A stretch of DNA of 64,000 nt from Enchytraeus crypticus (lineage: Eukaryota; Annelida; Clitellata; Enchytraeida; Enchytraeidae), in NCBI GenBank assembly GCA_905160935.1, contig CAJHZI010000885.1, positions 238,501 through 302,500 of the forward strand, in the 5' to 3' direction. How positions within the stretch are numbered: the first letter of the stretch is position 1; each line of letters begins with the position of its first letter. The notes beneath the pieces are model-generated. The model was not told the DNA's origin. It made no database searches and saw only the letters and a list, made by a program, of their open reading frames with translations. This document shows positions 1-12,545 of the stretch, piece by piece. A program made the position numbers and the translations under genes.

Positions 1-569
1 TCATACAAGTTAACAGAGGAATATCAAATACCACAGAATGGAACCCGGATCTGTGTGAATGATAAAACAATAGTTCTAGACCCACTTAATGACTCTTGTT
101 CTACAATTACAACAGTTACAACATGATTGATAGTGACATAATTATGAACGGAACAATATTTAACATTCGCTGAAGCTCTCGTATGTCTGTGTTTACGCTC
201 AGGTCCTAGGTTCTGCATGCATTCATAATTGTGTGGTACGCATTTGACGTCGTGATAATTCAGGATGCAGTGGCGCAATGACAATATATAGGACAAGAGA
301 CAGGTGAAGATCACGTGACGGTCAAAAATCTAAATTACTTTATTTATATTACTTTGTTCCTTTACTAGCTGGAGCCAGTAGCGAAGTCGGTAAGATACTC
401 GACCGCGGATCAGTAGGTGCGGGGTTCAAATCCTGGGCTCGCCAGTCACTGACATCGCTTTCTAGTGAGGAAACTGACGTTAACCTTAGCTTTACCAGCT
501 TTTTAAAACAACATCACGTTTTTTTAACCATTAATTACATTGCAACATTCTCTATAAACGAAGACTCAC
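1..569. other. Next intron of the neuregulin-like gene, with a SINE
   Basis: No coding signal for the second half of the Ig domain was found here; the intron runs past position 1. One SINE-A copy lies at 368-505. Confidence 0.5.
368..505 (+). mobile_element. SINE-A (tRNA-derived)
   Basis: Reference copy: 5' head CTGGAGCCAGT, tRNA-like part with B box GGTTCAAATCC, then a core CGCTTTCTAGTGAGGAAACT and GACGTTAACCTTAGC. The name SINE-A is mine; the same unit recurs through the window. Confidence 0.85.
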
Positions 570-744
570 TCCGTGTTCTTGACTATGAATCTTTTGTCAC
601 TGACGTCCATGACGTCTCCGTTAAGTATCCATTCCACTTCCGGTGAAGGATTCCCCATAGTGCGACAATTCAGTTCCAGTTTCTCTTTCAGTTCCACTGC
701 CATCGAAAATACATCAGGCTGTAGCAGTGCTGATGGCTTGCGTC
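570..744 (-). CDS. Neuregulin/vein-like ligand, Ig-domain exon
   Basis: Internal exon of the gene that starts at 4236. The acceptor is ATCGTAG at 745-746 and the donor is A|GTGAGT at 569. It opens with two bases that complete the glycine codon begun in the first exon, so the two exons join in frame across an intron of about 2.9 kb. The peptide carries an I-set immunoglobulin signature: KLELNCRTMGNPSPEVEW followed by ILNGDVM, giving the first disulphide Cys, the G-N-P motif and the core Trp. The second Ig cysteine is absent, so the domain is split over a further exon beyond position 1. The order signal peptide, CxxC, Ig matches neuregulins. Ig domains are very common, so the family call relies on the phase match and on the upstream exon. 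Confidence 0.7.
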
Positions 745-764
745 CTACGATCAATCAATCAATT

Positions 765-1060
765 AACCTACAGACAACTCAATCAATCAATCAATCTATC
801 AGTCAGTCAATAAATCAATCTATAGATCACTTAATCACTCACTCAATCAATCAAGCAATCAATCAATCTATAGATCACTTAATCACTCAATCAATCAACC
901 TACAGATGACTCAATCAGTCAACCTATAGGTCAGTAAATTAACGAATAAATAAATATAAGAGCAAAAAATAAAGAAAGTGATAATTAAATCAATCAGTCA
1001 AAAATTCAACTAATAAATCATTAAATCAGTCAATCAATCAATCAATCAAGAAACGCTTAA
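765..1060. repeat. AATC tetranucleotide repeat region
   Basis: Degenerate CAATCAATCAAT with 60-bp higher-order copies (CTATAGATCACTTAATCACT occurs twice). Gives a false Ser/Ile/Asn-rich ORF. Confidence 0.85.
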
Positions 1061-1194
1061 AACAACGTTGAAATAATCGCTTCATTAAAATCCAATAATT
1101 GGCAGAGCTTCCTTCAACTTGAGATCAGTTTTTAACACGGAGACTTTTTAGAGATACTGTCGAACCTTTTTCAGTTAAATTTTATCCTATTTTT

Positions 1195-1441
1195 ACCAAT
1201 ATACTGTATTTATACGGGAAACCATCTCAGAGGCCATACTTTTCCAAAGCTATAGCTACATAAGGTATGGACATTGACTTTGTGAAGGGATTAACTTATT
1301 TATCAATGGAGTGCTCTTATGGAGCGGGAAAGCAGACTTTTAGTATGAAAATTTACCTTGAACCTGCCACTTGGCAGTGAACTGAAAAGAGAGAGAGACA
1401 GAGAGAAAGAAAGAAAGAGAGTGAGAGAGGGAGAGAGAGAG
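1195..1441 (+). mobile_element. rep-E short interspersed repeat with GA tail
   Basis: GGAAACCATCTCAGAGGCCA, TGGAGTGCTCTTATGGAGCG, ending CCTGCCACTTGGCAGTG and then GA repeat. The terminal hairpin resembles the LINE end at 45.9 kb. Confidence 0.75.
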
Positions 1442-1737
1442 AGAGACTGAATATAACGACCTATCATGAAGCTATTTTTAGAGGCTTACATCCGATATAT
1501 TCTACTATTAGAAAGATCTACTACGGGGCAAAGATCAGGAAGTCAACAATGTGTTGTACTTTGGTTTAGTTGCGTGGCTACGGTGACTAACCACTAGTAA
1601 CCAGGTCCAAGGTTCAAATCTCTCAACATTCCCCGGATGTTAACCGATGAGTCATGACGTTATTTCGAGGCTGATTTATAAGCGTAGGTCACGTGCCAGT
1701 TCTGAATGAGAGACGTTTGAAGCTGTGATACTGATGA

Positions 1738-2200
1738 ATTAATGAATGAATGAATAAATAAATGAATGAATAAATAAATGAGCAATTAAATGGAGGATAA
1801 AATGAAGGATTGAATAATTAAGAGAGAGAGAGAGATATGTGTTTATTTCAGCATCAATACCAATTCATTGACAATTACAGATTACAAACACAGATTCAAA
1901 ATAGTGTAGACCATAATAACACAAAACTATAAAAAGTGCAGTTAAAATAAACACAGGTGTGCAGATGTGCTCAAGAACGATCAAAATAAATCAATGATTA
2001 TACAGAAGTTATAATCGAATGATTAAATGAAAGAATGAATAAATAAATTTCAGAATAAATAAATATTTTAATTAATGAATAAATAAATAAAGGAATCAAT
2101 AAATGAATGAATGAATAAAGAAATGAAAGAAAGAATGAATATATAAATAAACGAATGGTTAAATGAATGAGTAAGTAAATGATTGTATTCAAATGACTGA
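1738..2200. repeat. AATG/AATA microsatellites
   Basis: Two blocks (1738-1800, 1990-2200) of mixed GAATGAATAAATAAAT separated by unique DNA. Confidence 0.8.
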
Positions 2201-3104
2201 AAAAGAAAAGAGATTTGGCGTATTTCTTATTCAGTGCTCTTATAATACACTATACATTATAGAATTATAATAATTATAAGTAGAATATTATATTGGCATA
2301 GGTCCCAAGGTCGCCGCTTTAAAGAAGTGCATATAAAATAAATAAACGCCTATATCTCACTGTTTATGGTACAGAACTAGAGACAGAATAGAAAAGTGAG
2401 CATAGAGCTTTAAGTTAATGTTAGAATTGATCGAGATATGCGGAATTCCACCAAATCTCTACATTCTGTACACTTTTTAGATTGGAAAAATTAAAGAAAA
2501 TTGAAAATTATTTAAATTTTGACAGAATTAACGTATAAATAAATATTTGTTACAAGTTTAATGAAACTGTTCAAGTCTGCACTCATCATTCCTAGCATAC
2601 CGACAGCCAAAGCGTCATAGGTTTAATGAATTGAAGATTTCATTAATAAATGCCTATAGGCTACATCCCACAATGACATTTTATCACAAGTATTCTAATA
2701 TATAACTATACAGGCTCAGATTTGTTACAAAATATTTCAATATCGCTCTCTCAGGTGCAAAAGCACTTTTTTCAAATCGTTTGGGTGAATCGATATATAG
2801 TGATGTGTGATTTGGGGACATCCCTAACATCATCCTTGTATGAGGAAGCGGACGTTAAACCTTTATTATTGTTCTTTCTTATTGTTCAATGTCGTCGCCA
2901 ATAAAATTGACGAATTTTGTGTTAGACGGGGTAAAATTAAAGGACAGATCCAGTCTATTTACGAAAAAAATCAAACACGAGATGATGCGAACCAGAAACC
3001 TCTTCAGTAGCAGACAAGTGCGCTCTCAACAAGACCATCCAACTTAATCTAATTATTAACAAATTACGACAGGAATAAAATATAACTTAACATTAAGAAT
3101 TTAT

Positions 3105-3200
3105 GCAACATTGATAACTTGATTGATTAATTGATTGATTGATGCAACATTGATAACTTGATTGATTAATTGATTGATTGATGCAACATTGATAACATAG
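3105..3200. repeat. 39-bp tandem repeat
   Basis: ATGCAACATTGATAACTTGA plus TTGATTAATTGATTGATTG, two and a half copies. Confidence 0.85.
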
Positions 3201-3674
3201 GACAGGAATAAAATGCAACTTAACATTTAGAGTTTTTAGAGCTCGCTGAACAAGAGAATATTGTTCACAGAGCTAACGCCAAACTTAAAGCCAGATTAAT
3301 GTCAATTTCCCGCTCGATAGCATGTCAGTGACGACGAGAGCACTGAATCTGTACCCTGTACCTACTGCTCTGCTATTGAACAACTTACCAACAAGCCACC
3401 GGCTCAGCCCAGGTATAGTATTGCCTAACTGCCATTACAATAATAATAATAATGATAATAATAATAATAATAATAACAATAATAATAATAATGGTTTAAC
3501 GTCCTCATCCAAGGATGATGTCAGGGACGTCCCCACAGCACACCTCACTACAGATCAATTCATGCAGACCAATATGCAAAAGAAATGTGCTGAGGAGAAG
3601 TAAGGTCTTAAACGAAAGCCAATATATCTTATATTATACGAAGTACAATATTTCTCAACAATAACATCACTCAC

Positions 3675-4236
3675 CACATTTAGCGCAGGAATATTTCCTG
3701 GCATCCCTCAGTCCAGCCTTACTGCTCGGGACCACAGGACTAATCGATATCAAGTCCAGGATTGAACTCGTACCTGCCTGATTCACACTCGCTGACCGAA
3801 CCAAAAACACCAAATATTTCTTCTTAGGACCGTCTTTAAATATCATCTCTGCACAGTTGTTCGAAATGCTCTCTCCCTCTTTCCCTACTAAAGTTGTGTT
3901 CACATCTTCCACGCAGAATCCTACTCGCAAGCGTTGAGGTAGTTTTCCAGTGGCGGAAGCTGATGATTGATTGAACACAGAAAGAGAGTCTTTGAAGATT
4001 TTCTGAACACCTAGAGTCACGTGACATAGGCCGCTGATGTAGGTCGATGACGTCACGATGGGCTTGGCCTGAATGACGATTGATGACGTCAGAGAGAGGG
4101 ACGCTACGTCACGATGTCTCGAGGCTTCACGTGGACACTGGAATGTACTTCCGGTTGGAATGTATGTCGATAGTAGAATCGCTAAGATGAAAAAATAAAA
4201 GTTTCTAAAGTCAATATTGATGCGAGGTTGCTGCAT
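3675..4236 (-). CDS. Neuregulin/vein-like secreted or membrane ligand, exon 1 (signal peptide and N-terminal domain)
   Basis: First coding exon of a minus-strand gene, 187 codons plus one base (phase 1). The reading frame is open further upstream, but the first true ATG is at 4236; it is followed by a hydrophobic signal segment (about residues 8-30, FYFFILAILLSTYIPTG). The mature part has spaced cysteines (FQCP, GLCHV, FCVED, NNCAEM) and ends with a CAKCG motif at a consensus donor (G|GTGAGT). In neuregulins and Drosophila Vein an N-terminal domain likewise ends in a C-x-x-C motif directly before the Ig domain. Here the next exon (570-744) encodes an Ig domain in matching phase, which supports the assignment. 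These family members are EGF-type ligands for ErbB/EGFR receptors; the EGF exon would lie beyond the left edge. The alternative is another secreted NTR- or TIMP-like domain protein with Ig domains. The signal peptide and exon are solid; the family name is inference. Confidence 0.66.
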
Positions 4237-4739
4237 TTTGTTACTGGTTAAATTGAGATTCTCAAGAAATAATGCCACGATAAAGGTAGACTTTTCTTAC
4301 TAGTTACCTGTAGAAACACAATAATTATTTGTTAATTATTTTAAATAATTTGATGTAGGACAGAGAGGATTTGAGACAGTATATTCGTATCCCGACCCTA
4401 ATTAAACTGGGATTCAAGTGAAGATGATGTTGAATTGTTTTAACTATTTACATTAGAAGTCGGTAACTGTACATAAACTCGAACGTTGAATTTAAAAAAT
4501 TCTATTGAGTTTCATGAACCGATCGATGATTATCCATCAATAAATCAAAACGATTCTCTGGTTCAAAGCAATCAATCGTCTACTTGATTGATCAATACTC
4601 CTGATAGATCTCTAAGGCAAAATAACTCCATGAATTGTAGACTCATAGATAAATCATGAGGCATAGAACTCTTATATACTTGAATACACCCTGCAGAGTT
4701 TATCATTTTAAAATGTATTTCATACTTACTACTGTGTAA

Positions 4740-5200
4740 TACTAGTATGCAATAATATTACTTAATATTACATGTATGTAATACTATTACTATACTCAGT
4801 CATAATATTACTTACTACTGTGTAATACTATTATGTAATACTGTTATCTACTATATACTCTGTAATATTATTACTACTATGCAATAATATTACCTGTATG
4901 ATATAATATTACATGTATGTATACTACATGTATGTAATACTACATGTATGTAATACTACATGTATGTAATACTACATGTATGTAATACTACATGTATGTA
5001 ATACTACATGTATTACTAGACTCAGTAATAATACTACTAGTATGTAATAGTTACTACTATGCAATAATATTACATACTACTATGTAATACTGTTACTTGC
5101 CATAGTCAGTAATACTATTACTTACTTCTACGTAATACTATTAGTACTTGGTACTTGGTAGTATTTATTACTCTAGAATCGAGATAACCTACGACAAGAT
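4740..5200. repeat. TACATGTATGTAATAC tandem array
   Basis: 16-bp ACATGTATGTAATACT units and related TACTATTAC blocks. The last 230 bp recur almost exactly at 14100-14330. Confidence 0.85.
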
Positions 5201-5992
5201 GGCAGACCGTATAGAAGCGCTTAAACATGGAGATTTGTAACAGTATAGCGTGCTACATGATAAGCCACATCTCATTTATATACGCGGTAACCCGATACTA
5301 TTAACAGCAGCATTACATAAAGATGAGTGTGTCAGTGTAATTATAGAATAAGTAAAGTTGTGGGCTCCCATTATAGAACAATACCGGTACATTAACATGA
5401 GTGCATGTAGGTCAAATCCACTGATTGTATCAGTCAGTAGATGACAATCATTCCATTAGTGCATTCCTCTCTTTGTATCGCTCGTGTACTCTGTCAAGTG
5501 ATAGGTTCAAGGCAGAAATTAGCACTAGTTCTATTTCGATTAATGCATGAATGCTTCACTAACTCGCTCATAATTAGCACACACTGGATAAATCAATCAA
5601 TCAAATATAGGTAAGCATAAGACTAAGAGCGTCTACTCAAAGAGATCCGAGAAATAAAATTATAAATCGATGACGTTTACATTGATTTTTGACGGATATA
5701 CATGGGCACTATACGCCGCACTAATATGAGCACCACTACATGGGCACTATACGCCGCACTAATATGAAAACCACATTGTAACATTGCAGACGTAGGTGTT
5801 GCAGGCACCCGTGGTGTTAACATATGAAAAGGCACAACAACAACAACAACATAATTAGAGTGCTATTGTCGTCCACGACACCACTGAGCACTATGGTACC
5901 AAATCCAATCCGATGACCAGAATGAGCGGTCCATAACGGTGCAAGCCAAAATCCGCGAAGTCAGTCCGAAGAAGGGTACTACTGGGATGGAA

Positions 5993-6050
5993 GTTAGGGT
6001 TAGGGTTAGAGTTAGAGTTAGGGTTAGGGTTAGGGTTAGGTAGGTTAGTA
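5993..6050 (+). repeat. Interstitial telomeric (TTAGGG)n block
   Basis: About eight TTAGGG units, two altered to TTAGAG. The canonical metazoan telomere repeat inside a chromosome arm. Confidence 0.9.
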
Positions 6051-6717
6051 GTACTAGTGGTAATTGTGGGCCCTGAGCTCATTTTGAGTTCAAGCATAGC
6101 CCAGCCTATAGACATCGCTCATTTCTATTTTTAACCATGTTGTAGGCACAACGTTGTAGGCAAAAATCGTGTAGGCACAAATTTTGCAAGCACACATGTT
6201 ACCGATTAAGTTCTTTTGTTGACAACCAGAACAGTATTTCCTAGGCCTCGCAATGTAATTCTATAGTTACATCTGTCCCATTGATTAACTCAACCTAAGG
6301 AACAGACTCCAGCCACATTGGGATATTAACGGAAAAGTCCTAAACAGGTTGAATTCATGATTATATTACAATATTTTAGTAATAGTACCCAGCATACAAT
6401 ACACTAGAGAAGAGCTTGATTAATTCTCCTATTATTAGTCAATATAATGCTGTATTAAGGAATGCCCGATATTAACTTCAACAAATTATATTCTAATATA
6501 CATACATGTAGAAGTTATTAACTCCAGATGTTATATTATCATTGCTGGTTAAGTACATCGCACAAGTACGAAATACTTGAATTATTTACGTCTAAACTGA
6601 ATTCCTCTCATGAATTCCTCTGATGATATTTGCTATTTAATCTTCTTCAAACAATTCTATTAGCACAGGATGTTTGTATTTCAACATATATACTATTAGG
6701 AACTTAAATGTATTAAA

Positions 6718-6763
6718 TTACGTCCCTGACATCATCCTTCTATGAAGAAACGGACGCTAAACC

Positions 6764-6815
<52 letters not shown>
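6718..6815 (+). mobile_element. ACGTTAAA tail module with ATT microsatellite
   Basis: CGTCCCTGACATCATCCTTC, ATGAAGAAACGGACGCTAAA and ATT repeats. Such 3' modules without tRNA heads recur at 2810-2870, 3438-3530, 16505-16570, 19865-19925, 26545-26605, 37255-37315, 38100-38175, 39585-39650 and 41485-41560, each next to a different short tandem repeat. Confidence 0.65.
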
Positions 6816-6816
<1 letters not shown>

Positions 6817-6882
6817 ATAATTCTGAGAGAAATCTCAGAACGCTTTGCTTTATATGTTCAACTACAATATTACTAACAATTT

Positions 6883-6980
6883 AACAAATCGCTAACAGCT
6901 TAACAATTCACTAACAGCTTAACATCTCGTTAACAGCTAAACATATCACTAACAGCTTAACATTTCATTAACAGCTTAGG
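6883..6980. repeat. About 20-bp tandem repeat
   Basis: Five imperfect copies of CACTAACAGCTTAACAATT. Confidence 0.75.
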
Positions 6981-7254
6981 GCAAACATTCTGTAGCCCCT
7001 ATGGAAACAACGCCGAGGGTCACTAGCAGCTTAACGTGGTAGTCAATACTGACTTGAGATACGAAATAATTTAATACTTACATAAAATTGTATTTTTAAA
7101 ATAAATTGTTAGAAAGTCTCAAACTCAAGCCATGCAGCTCCTCTAATATTTTGTAAAAAGCTAATTATTTAATATTAACTTGAATATTGATAATTATTAT
7201 GAATTATACGTCGTCAACCAAAGTCAAAAGCTTAGTTTAAAGTCAATTACAATG

Positions 7255-7350
7255 ATTTGAAAACACATCAGCGACGAGAGCTGGATTTGAACCCCGCACT
7301 GCCGTTCAGCAGCAGACGCCTAACCGGCATGCTACTGGCAGTTCAACGAG
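7255..7350 (-). mobile_element. tRNA-like SINE fragment
   Basis: GGATTTGAACCCCGCACTGC and GCATGCTACTGGCAG: a tRNA-related head different enough from SINE-A to be another subfamily. Similar tRNA-like pieces occur at 1565-1640, 3310-3420, 9135-9210 and 30245-30345. Confidence 0.55.
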
Positions 7351-8254
7351 GCAGTACAGAACAGATAATTTAGCGTCCGGTGCATCACCTGAATGAGGCA
7401 ATATATAACAGAGCTAAATATCATTTAACGTCCGGTGAATCACTTGCAGACCATGTCAGGAATGTCTTGAACGCCACGTTAACATGCCTGCCAAATGTAA
7501 AGCACATTCGCTAACCACTTCACCATAAAACTCCTTTAAAACACCCAGATTACAACGTCCGGTCTAGAACACTTCTACGACAGAAATATTTACACGTTTG
7601 CAGATAAGTGGAGAGTAAACACGCCGGTGCTTGAGATGGTGGCGACTACTTCATATATGCGTCACTTAAGTCCAGTCAGTCACGTGCAGTCTCGTTGGGT
7701 TTGCGTCATAAATATAGAAGATAAAAAACCCTCATATTTCACTAGAGCTCTTGTAGTATATCATATAATAGTAACATAATTATAATAATAGTGATACATA
7801 GTAATAATAATAGAGGTGACAATCATAATTAATCATAATTACTACGCGTTATGAGAGAGACACGTGTTTATTTGTTTACATATCACACAGCACAGCAGTC
7901 AGCATATTTCTAATAACATAAAGGTACTTAAGCAAAACCAAAAGACAGGCACTCTAATACATGCAAAACCAGGCCATCAATGAGGGAGCATAACATTCTA
8001 TCTAGTTGACCACCTAGATACCAAATGATGATCCAAATTATGATCCAACTGTAATGAAATATACAACTCATCAAATCCAGTCGATGCTTTTCATTGAGGA
8101 AGATCCAAGGTTTATTTTCTCACAAATTTACGACCTCGTTCACACAAGAGCACAGCATTGATCAACCCAAGAAGTTGAACTCACCGAATTGGAATTTGTA
8201 TCGACTTTGAATATCAAATCAATCAATCAAATCATTTATTAAGTGCTTTAGCCA

Positions 8255-8450
8255 GTATCGTCATGAAATTTTAAATGGCTGTTCCTGTAGTCCTGGGATC
8301 GATTCCCGGTAGAACTAATCAGAATAAAATCTCGGACATTCACAGAACCGGCAACATGGATGACTATCTAAATAGCCTAATTGTTAAGCATGTGCTATAA
8401 AAAGTGAGAGAAATCATCACGGATGATCATTTCACTATAATGTTTGCTGA
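8255..8450 (+). mobile_element. SINE-B older copy
   Basis: GGGATCGATTCCCGGTAGAA, AAAATCTCGGACATTCACAG, TTGTTAAGCATGTGCTAT; diverged from the other two. Confidence 0.65.
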
Positions 8451-9604
8451 ACTTTTGTTAATTTAGCCTACGTTTATTATAGAATGACGATCGTTTGTTA
8501 TACACTGCCCACTTCCTTCAGCGTTAAGCTAAACAGCGTGCAGTGAGCATCGGAGAGGATTTTTATAGCTTTTACATTACGAACGTTTACGAAAATCTGC
8601 GAATACAATCGGATTCTAAAGACGTATTATGCTAATTATAAACATAGATAATTTCATGAACATTATATTACTCTGTATACATTTTTACAATGATAAAATT
8701 AGCCTTTAACACTATTATCTGTAGCCTACAGTTTAATTGGTTAAAATACCTCTAGTCGTTTTACAACCTCAAATAACTATTCAAAGCCTTTAGCCTACAA
8801 GGCTTCATTCATTGCCTTTGACATGCTGTAGCCTGTAGGCTAGGTTTATTCTGCGTCCTTTAAAGCCTTAGTTTTCTCACCTGTAGTATAAGTAATAGTG
8901 GCGAGTCCAAAAATTTTAACTTAGAGGAGGAAGAGATGTCATAGCATGTGACAGAGTTAATGAAACAGTTTTGTTTAAAGCAGGTCATGTGTGTAACAAA
9001 ATAGGCAAATAATTAATTATAGCTTAATAGCTCTTATTACATCTTAATATATATTATATTATATATTAGTATACCTAAATATTAAACCTTAGTAGCATTT
9101 ATTGTAGCTCTTAGCACTGGCTGATATATTCTTATATTAGTGGCCGAGTTGATAACAAGCTGTCTTGCTAATCAGAGGGTGCAGGGTTCGAATTGCGCTC
9201 CGCCCTACTGTTCCTGACTATAGACTTGAGTGGACTTACGGTAGCTAACATAAGAAATTAGCTTTATAGAGTTTTAAGCCAGACCCGGGACAGTGGATGA
9301 GTGAGAGAAAGTGTTGGTTTTTCGTTTTGTCTTTTCCTATCCACCAAATGTCCATCAACTGAGCCCAGCACGTAAGTTTCCATTCCTCAAGCACCCTTCC
9401 TTGGACTGACTACTCGGCTTTTGGCTTGCAACTTTTATGAACTCCTCACTCTACTCATAGGTGGTTTTGATTTGATTCTACGGTCCTCAATGATGGCATG
9501 GATAACAGCAGCACTCTAATCTTATTGTTGTTGTTGTTGTTGTTGTTAGCCATAACAGGCTCCAGCTCCGGTTGTTGTTGTTAGTCACAACAACAACAAC
9601 CGGA

Positions 9605-9745
9605 GCTGGAGCCAGTGGCGACGTCGGTAAGACATTCGTCCGCGGATCAGTATGTGCGAGGTTCAAATACAGGGCTCGCCCGTCACTGACATCGCTTTCG
9701 AGTGATGAAACTGACTTTAACATTAGCATTAGCATTACAGACATC
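9605..9745 (+). mobile_element. SINE-A copy
   Basis: Complete head, B box GGTTCAAATAC, core and GACTTTAACATTAG tail. Its head is mirrored by an inverted copy at 9558-9580. Confidence 0.85.
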
Positions 9746-10041
9746 AGAGTTAATCGCATGACATACGATTGCTAGGGTTTAGTGACCCACCCCTCTAACC
9801 CTGTCTATCCTCACCAAGCCGGGTTCACATAGTTTTCTAGCGGTGTGCCTCAGGCTGTATAAATAAGGAAGGCCTAACTGACGTATTCAACCCACACAGG
9901 ATCCCACATGTACTGTAGAAATAGGACTGATTCAGGGTGGGGGTGAATAACAGACTTTTTATAATACGTCTCAACTATTCGAATCAAGTTCATACCCATC
10001 TTCATAAAATGTAAACTTAATCATTCTAATCCCCCCACCTC

Positions 10042-10403
<362 letters not shown>

Positions 10404-10649
10404 TCGGTCTCGTTGTTAATTTTTTAAAATCTACAGCTATATCGCGGGGATGGGGGGATGACGCTGTGTAAACTAGTTAACGAGGACTTCCTCTTTAGTA
10501 TTTTATATTTTTATTCTTATTGCTACTTGATACATGTTTAAACATAAAAACTATTCAACAAGCCTATCTTAACACTCAGGATATTTAATAATTAATTGGG
10601 CTAACTTTCTTTAATTATTTTTAACCTTTTATGTTGCTCCACTTTATTT

Positions 10650-10815
10650 TTGTAAAAATTCGATTTCATTCTTGTGTAATTCGATTTCATTTTTGTGTAA
10701 TTCGATTTATTTTTTGTAATTCTACTTAATTTTTGGTAATTCCATTTATTTTTGGGAAAATTCAGCTTTATTTTCGTATAATTCTGGTTCATTTTATTGT
10801 AATTCTGTTCGTTTT
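10650..10815. repeat. Degenerate 21-bp repeat
   Basis: ATTCGATTTCATTTTTGTGTA and variants, about eight units. Confidence 0.7.
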
Positions 10816-12334
10816 AGTACATTTTACGAAAGCGCTATTCAAGTAGCAACAGTAAACAACGGAACTGAAGCACGTGTCTCTAGGTATTCATATAAACAAT
10901 TGAACAACAATCACAGTGCCACTGTCGTAATGACAGCATCGAGCCCTAATGAATGCCGGATATGAATGATCGACATCTCTGATAACTTGTTCAGACACAT
11001 GACATCTCGCTATCCTCTTGAATGCATTATCTACACACACACCCACACACACACACACAACTTCTTCTCTGATAACTATAAGCTATTAATGACTATAAGC
11101 TATTAGCTGTTAGGTTCTACGACGTTACTTTCTTTTCAATCCAGAAGAATCGGGTCACAATGACTAAAGAAAAGTTGAGTCATTTTAAAACATTCCAGAT
11201 TTTAATATGCTAGATAATTTTTCATTGCCTTCAGTTGTGTCCGGTTGAAATCTTGGTGAGTTATCTTTGCGGTTATTTATTGCTACTGTTAGGTATCACC
11301 TCTCCTGTGTAAATGCAGTCCAGCTCAAGCGTTACGCATTACATGATTATATTGTGCAATGTTGTATGACTGTAGATGCATTCATGCAACATTAATGCGG
11401 TGATGCGACAATAGGAACGACATCAACAACAATGGTTGCTTTGAGTATACTACAATAGTGCAATACAGAGATAATTAGTTAGTCACTGTATGATAAATAA
11501 AGAAAAAATTATAAATTGTTCCTTAAATTGACATTTATATTGGTATTTACCCCGTACCTGATGATTACATCCGGATGCAAAGCATATTACCATTTCCTAT
11601 CTTCTGATAAGAAAGAAACACATTGAAAACGATTATTTGTGCTTCTAAGATTAAACTGCTAGGATCGACAATACAAAAACAGCATATGTATGTCAACAAA
11701 CTGCGTCCGACCTTCACCTTCTAGTGTTTGTTTACTTATTTCGTATTGGCTATATCGTTCAACCTTGGCAATGAATCGTCACACTTTTACGAGAAATAAA
11801 CTGTACATGTTATTGCTTAGACCTCTCTCATTGCGCTATAGAACTTTGTTTTTCAAATTCCGCCGATTCTGTCTCTCAGGTTCAATCCTTTCAGGCGAAC
11901 ACTGGTCTCTAGCGGTGTTCCTTTTTGCTTGACCTGTCCATCCCGAAATATATAGTTTATTTTGAAGTCTTTTAAAATCTTTGTCATGAACTAAAGATAT
12001 TGTCCGTCAATATACTGTATTGACGCCAATGGTTAACTGATTAAACGCTTTGTATGCATTTAGTTTAGTTTTATAAGCTTCTGTCGTGACAGGGGATTTT
12101 AGACTATAGTTAATCGATGGGGTGCTCTTCATAGAGATAATGAAAGCTGACAGCGAATGAGAATGAGTGCCACAGACCAGCTGCCTGATAGAAAAGTAGA
12201 GAGAGAGAGAAGGAGAAAGAGAGAGGGAGAGAGAAGGAAAAAGAAAGAAAGAGAGAGAGAGAGACAAGGAGAGAGAAAGAGAGAGACAGAGAGAGAGAGA
12301 GAATTTATTTAGTTTTTTTTTCATTTACTTCGAG

Positions 12335-12545
12335 CTATATATATATTCCAACGCCAGAAAGGGCATTCGGTTGGTGAGCGACTAGGCTCCAGAAATTGAT
12401 AGAAAAATTTAAAAGAATGGAAAAGTCTCAAATAGAGGATTGACTGATGATATGATGTAGGACAGAGAGGCTTTGAGACACAGTCCATTCATATCCCGAC
12501 CCTTGTTAAACTGGGGTTCAAGGGAAGTTGATGATGATGACTTCG
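12335..12545 (+). mobile_element. rep-F interspersed repeat with GAT tail
   Basis: AAAGGGCATTCGGTTGGTGA, GCTCCAGAAATTGATAG, ATATCCCGACCCTTGTTAAA, ending in GATGATGATGA. A 3' fragment is at 4350-4435. Confidence 0.72.

Larger units (their letters stand above)
745..3674. other. Intron of the neuregulin-like gene
   Basis: About 2.9 kb between the two exons. Filled with AATC, AATG/AATA tetranucleotides, rep-E, a tRNA-like stretch at 1565-1640, a 39-bp tandem repeat and SINE tail pieces (2810-2870, 3310-3530). No further exon recognised. Confidence 0.6.

Noticed and set aside
3667-4278. TIMP as the identity of the minus-strand secreted protein
   Set aside because: The mature N-terminus lacks the TIMP C-x-C start, and the exon joins in phase to an Ig exon, which fits a neuregulin-type gene better. 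Kept only as an alternative.
9135-9210. Possible tRNA gene (GGGTTCGAATTGC B box)
   Set aside because: Acceptor and anticodon arms do not pair cleanly; more likely a SINE head.
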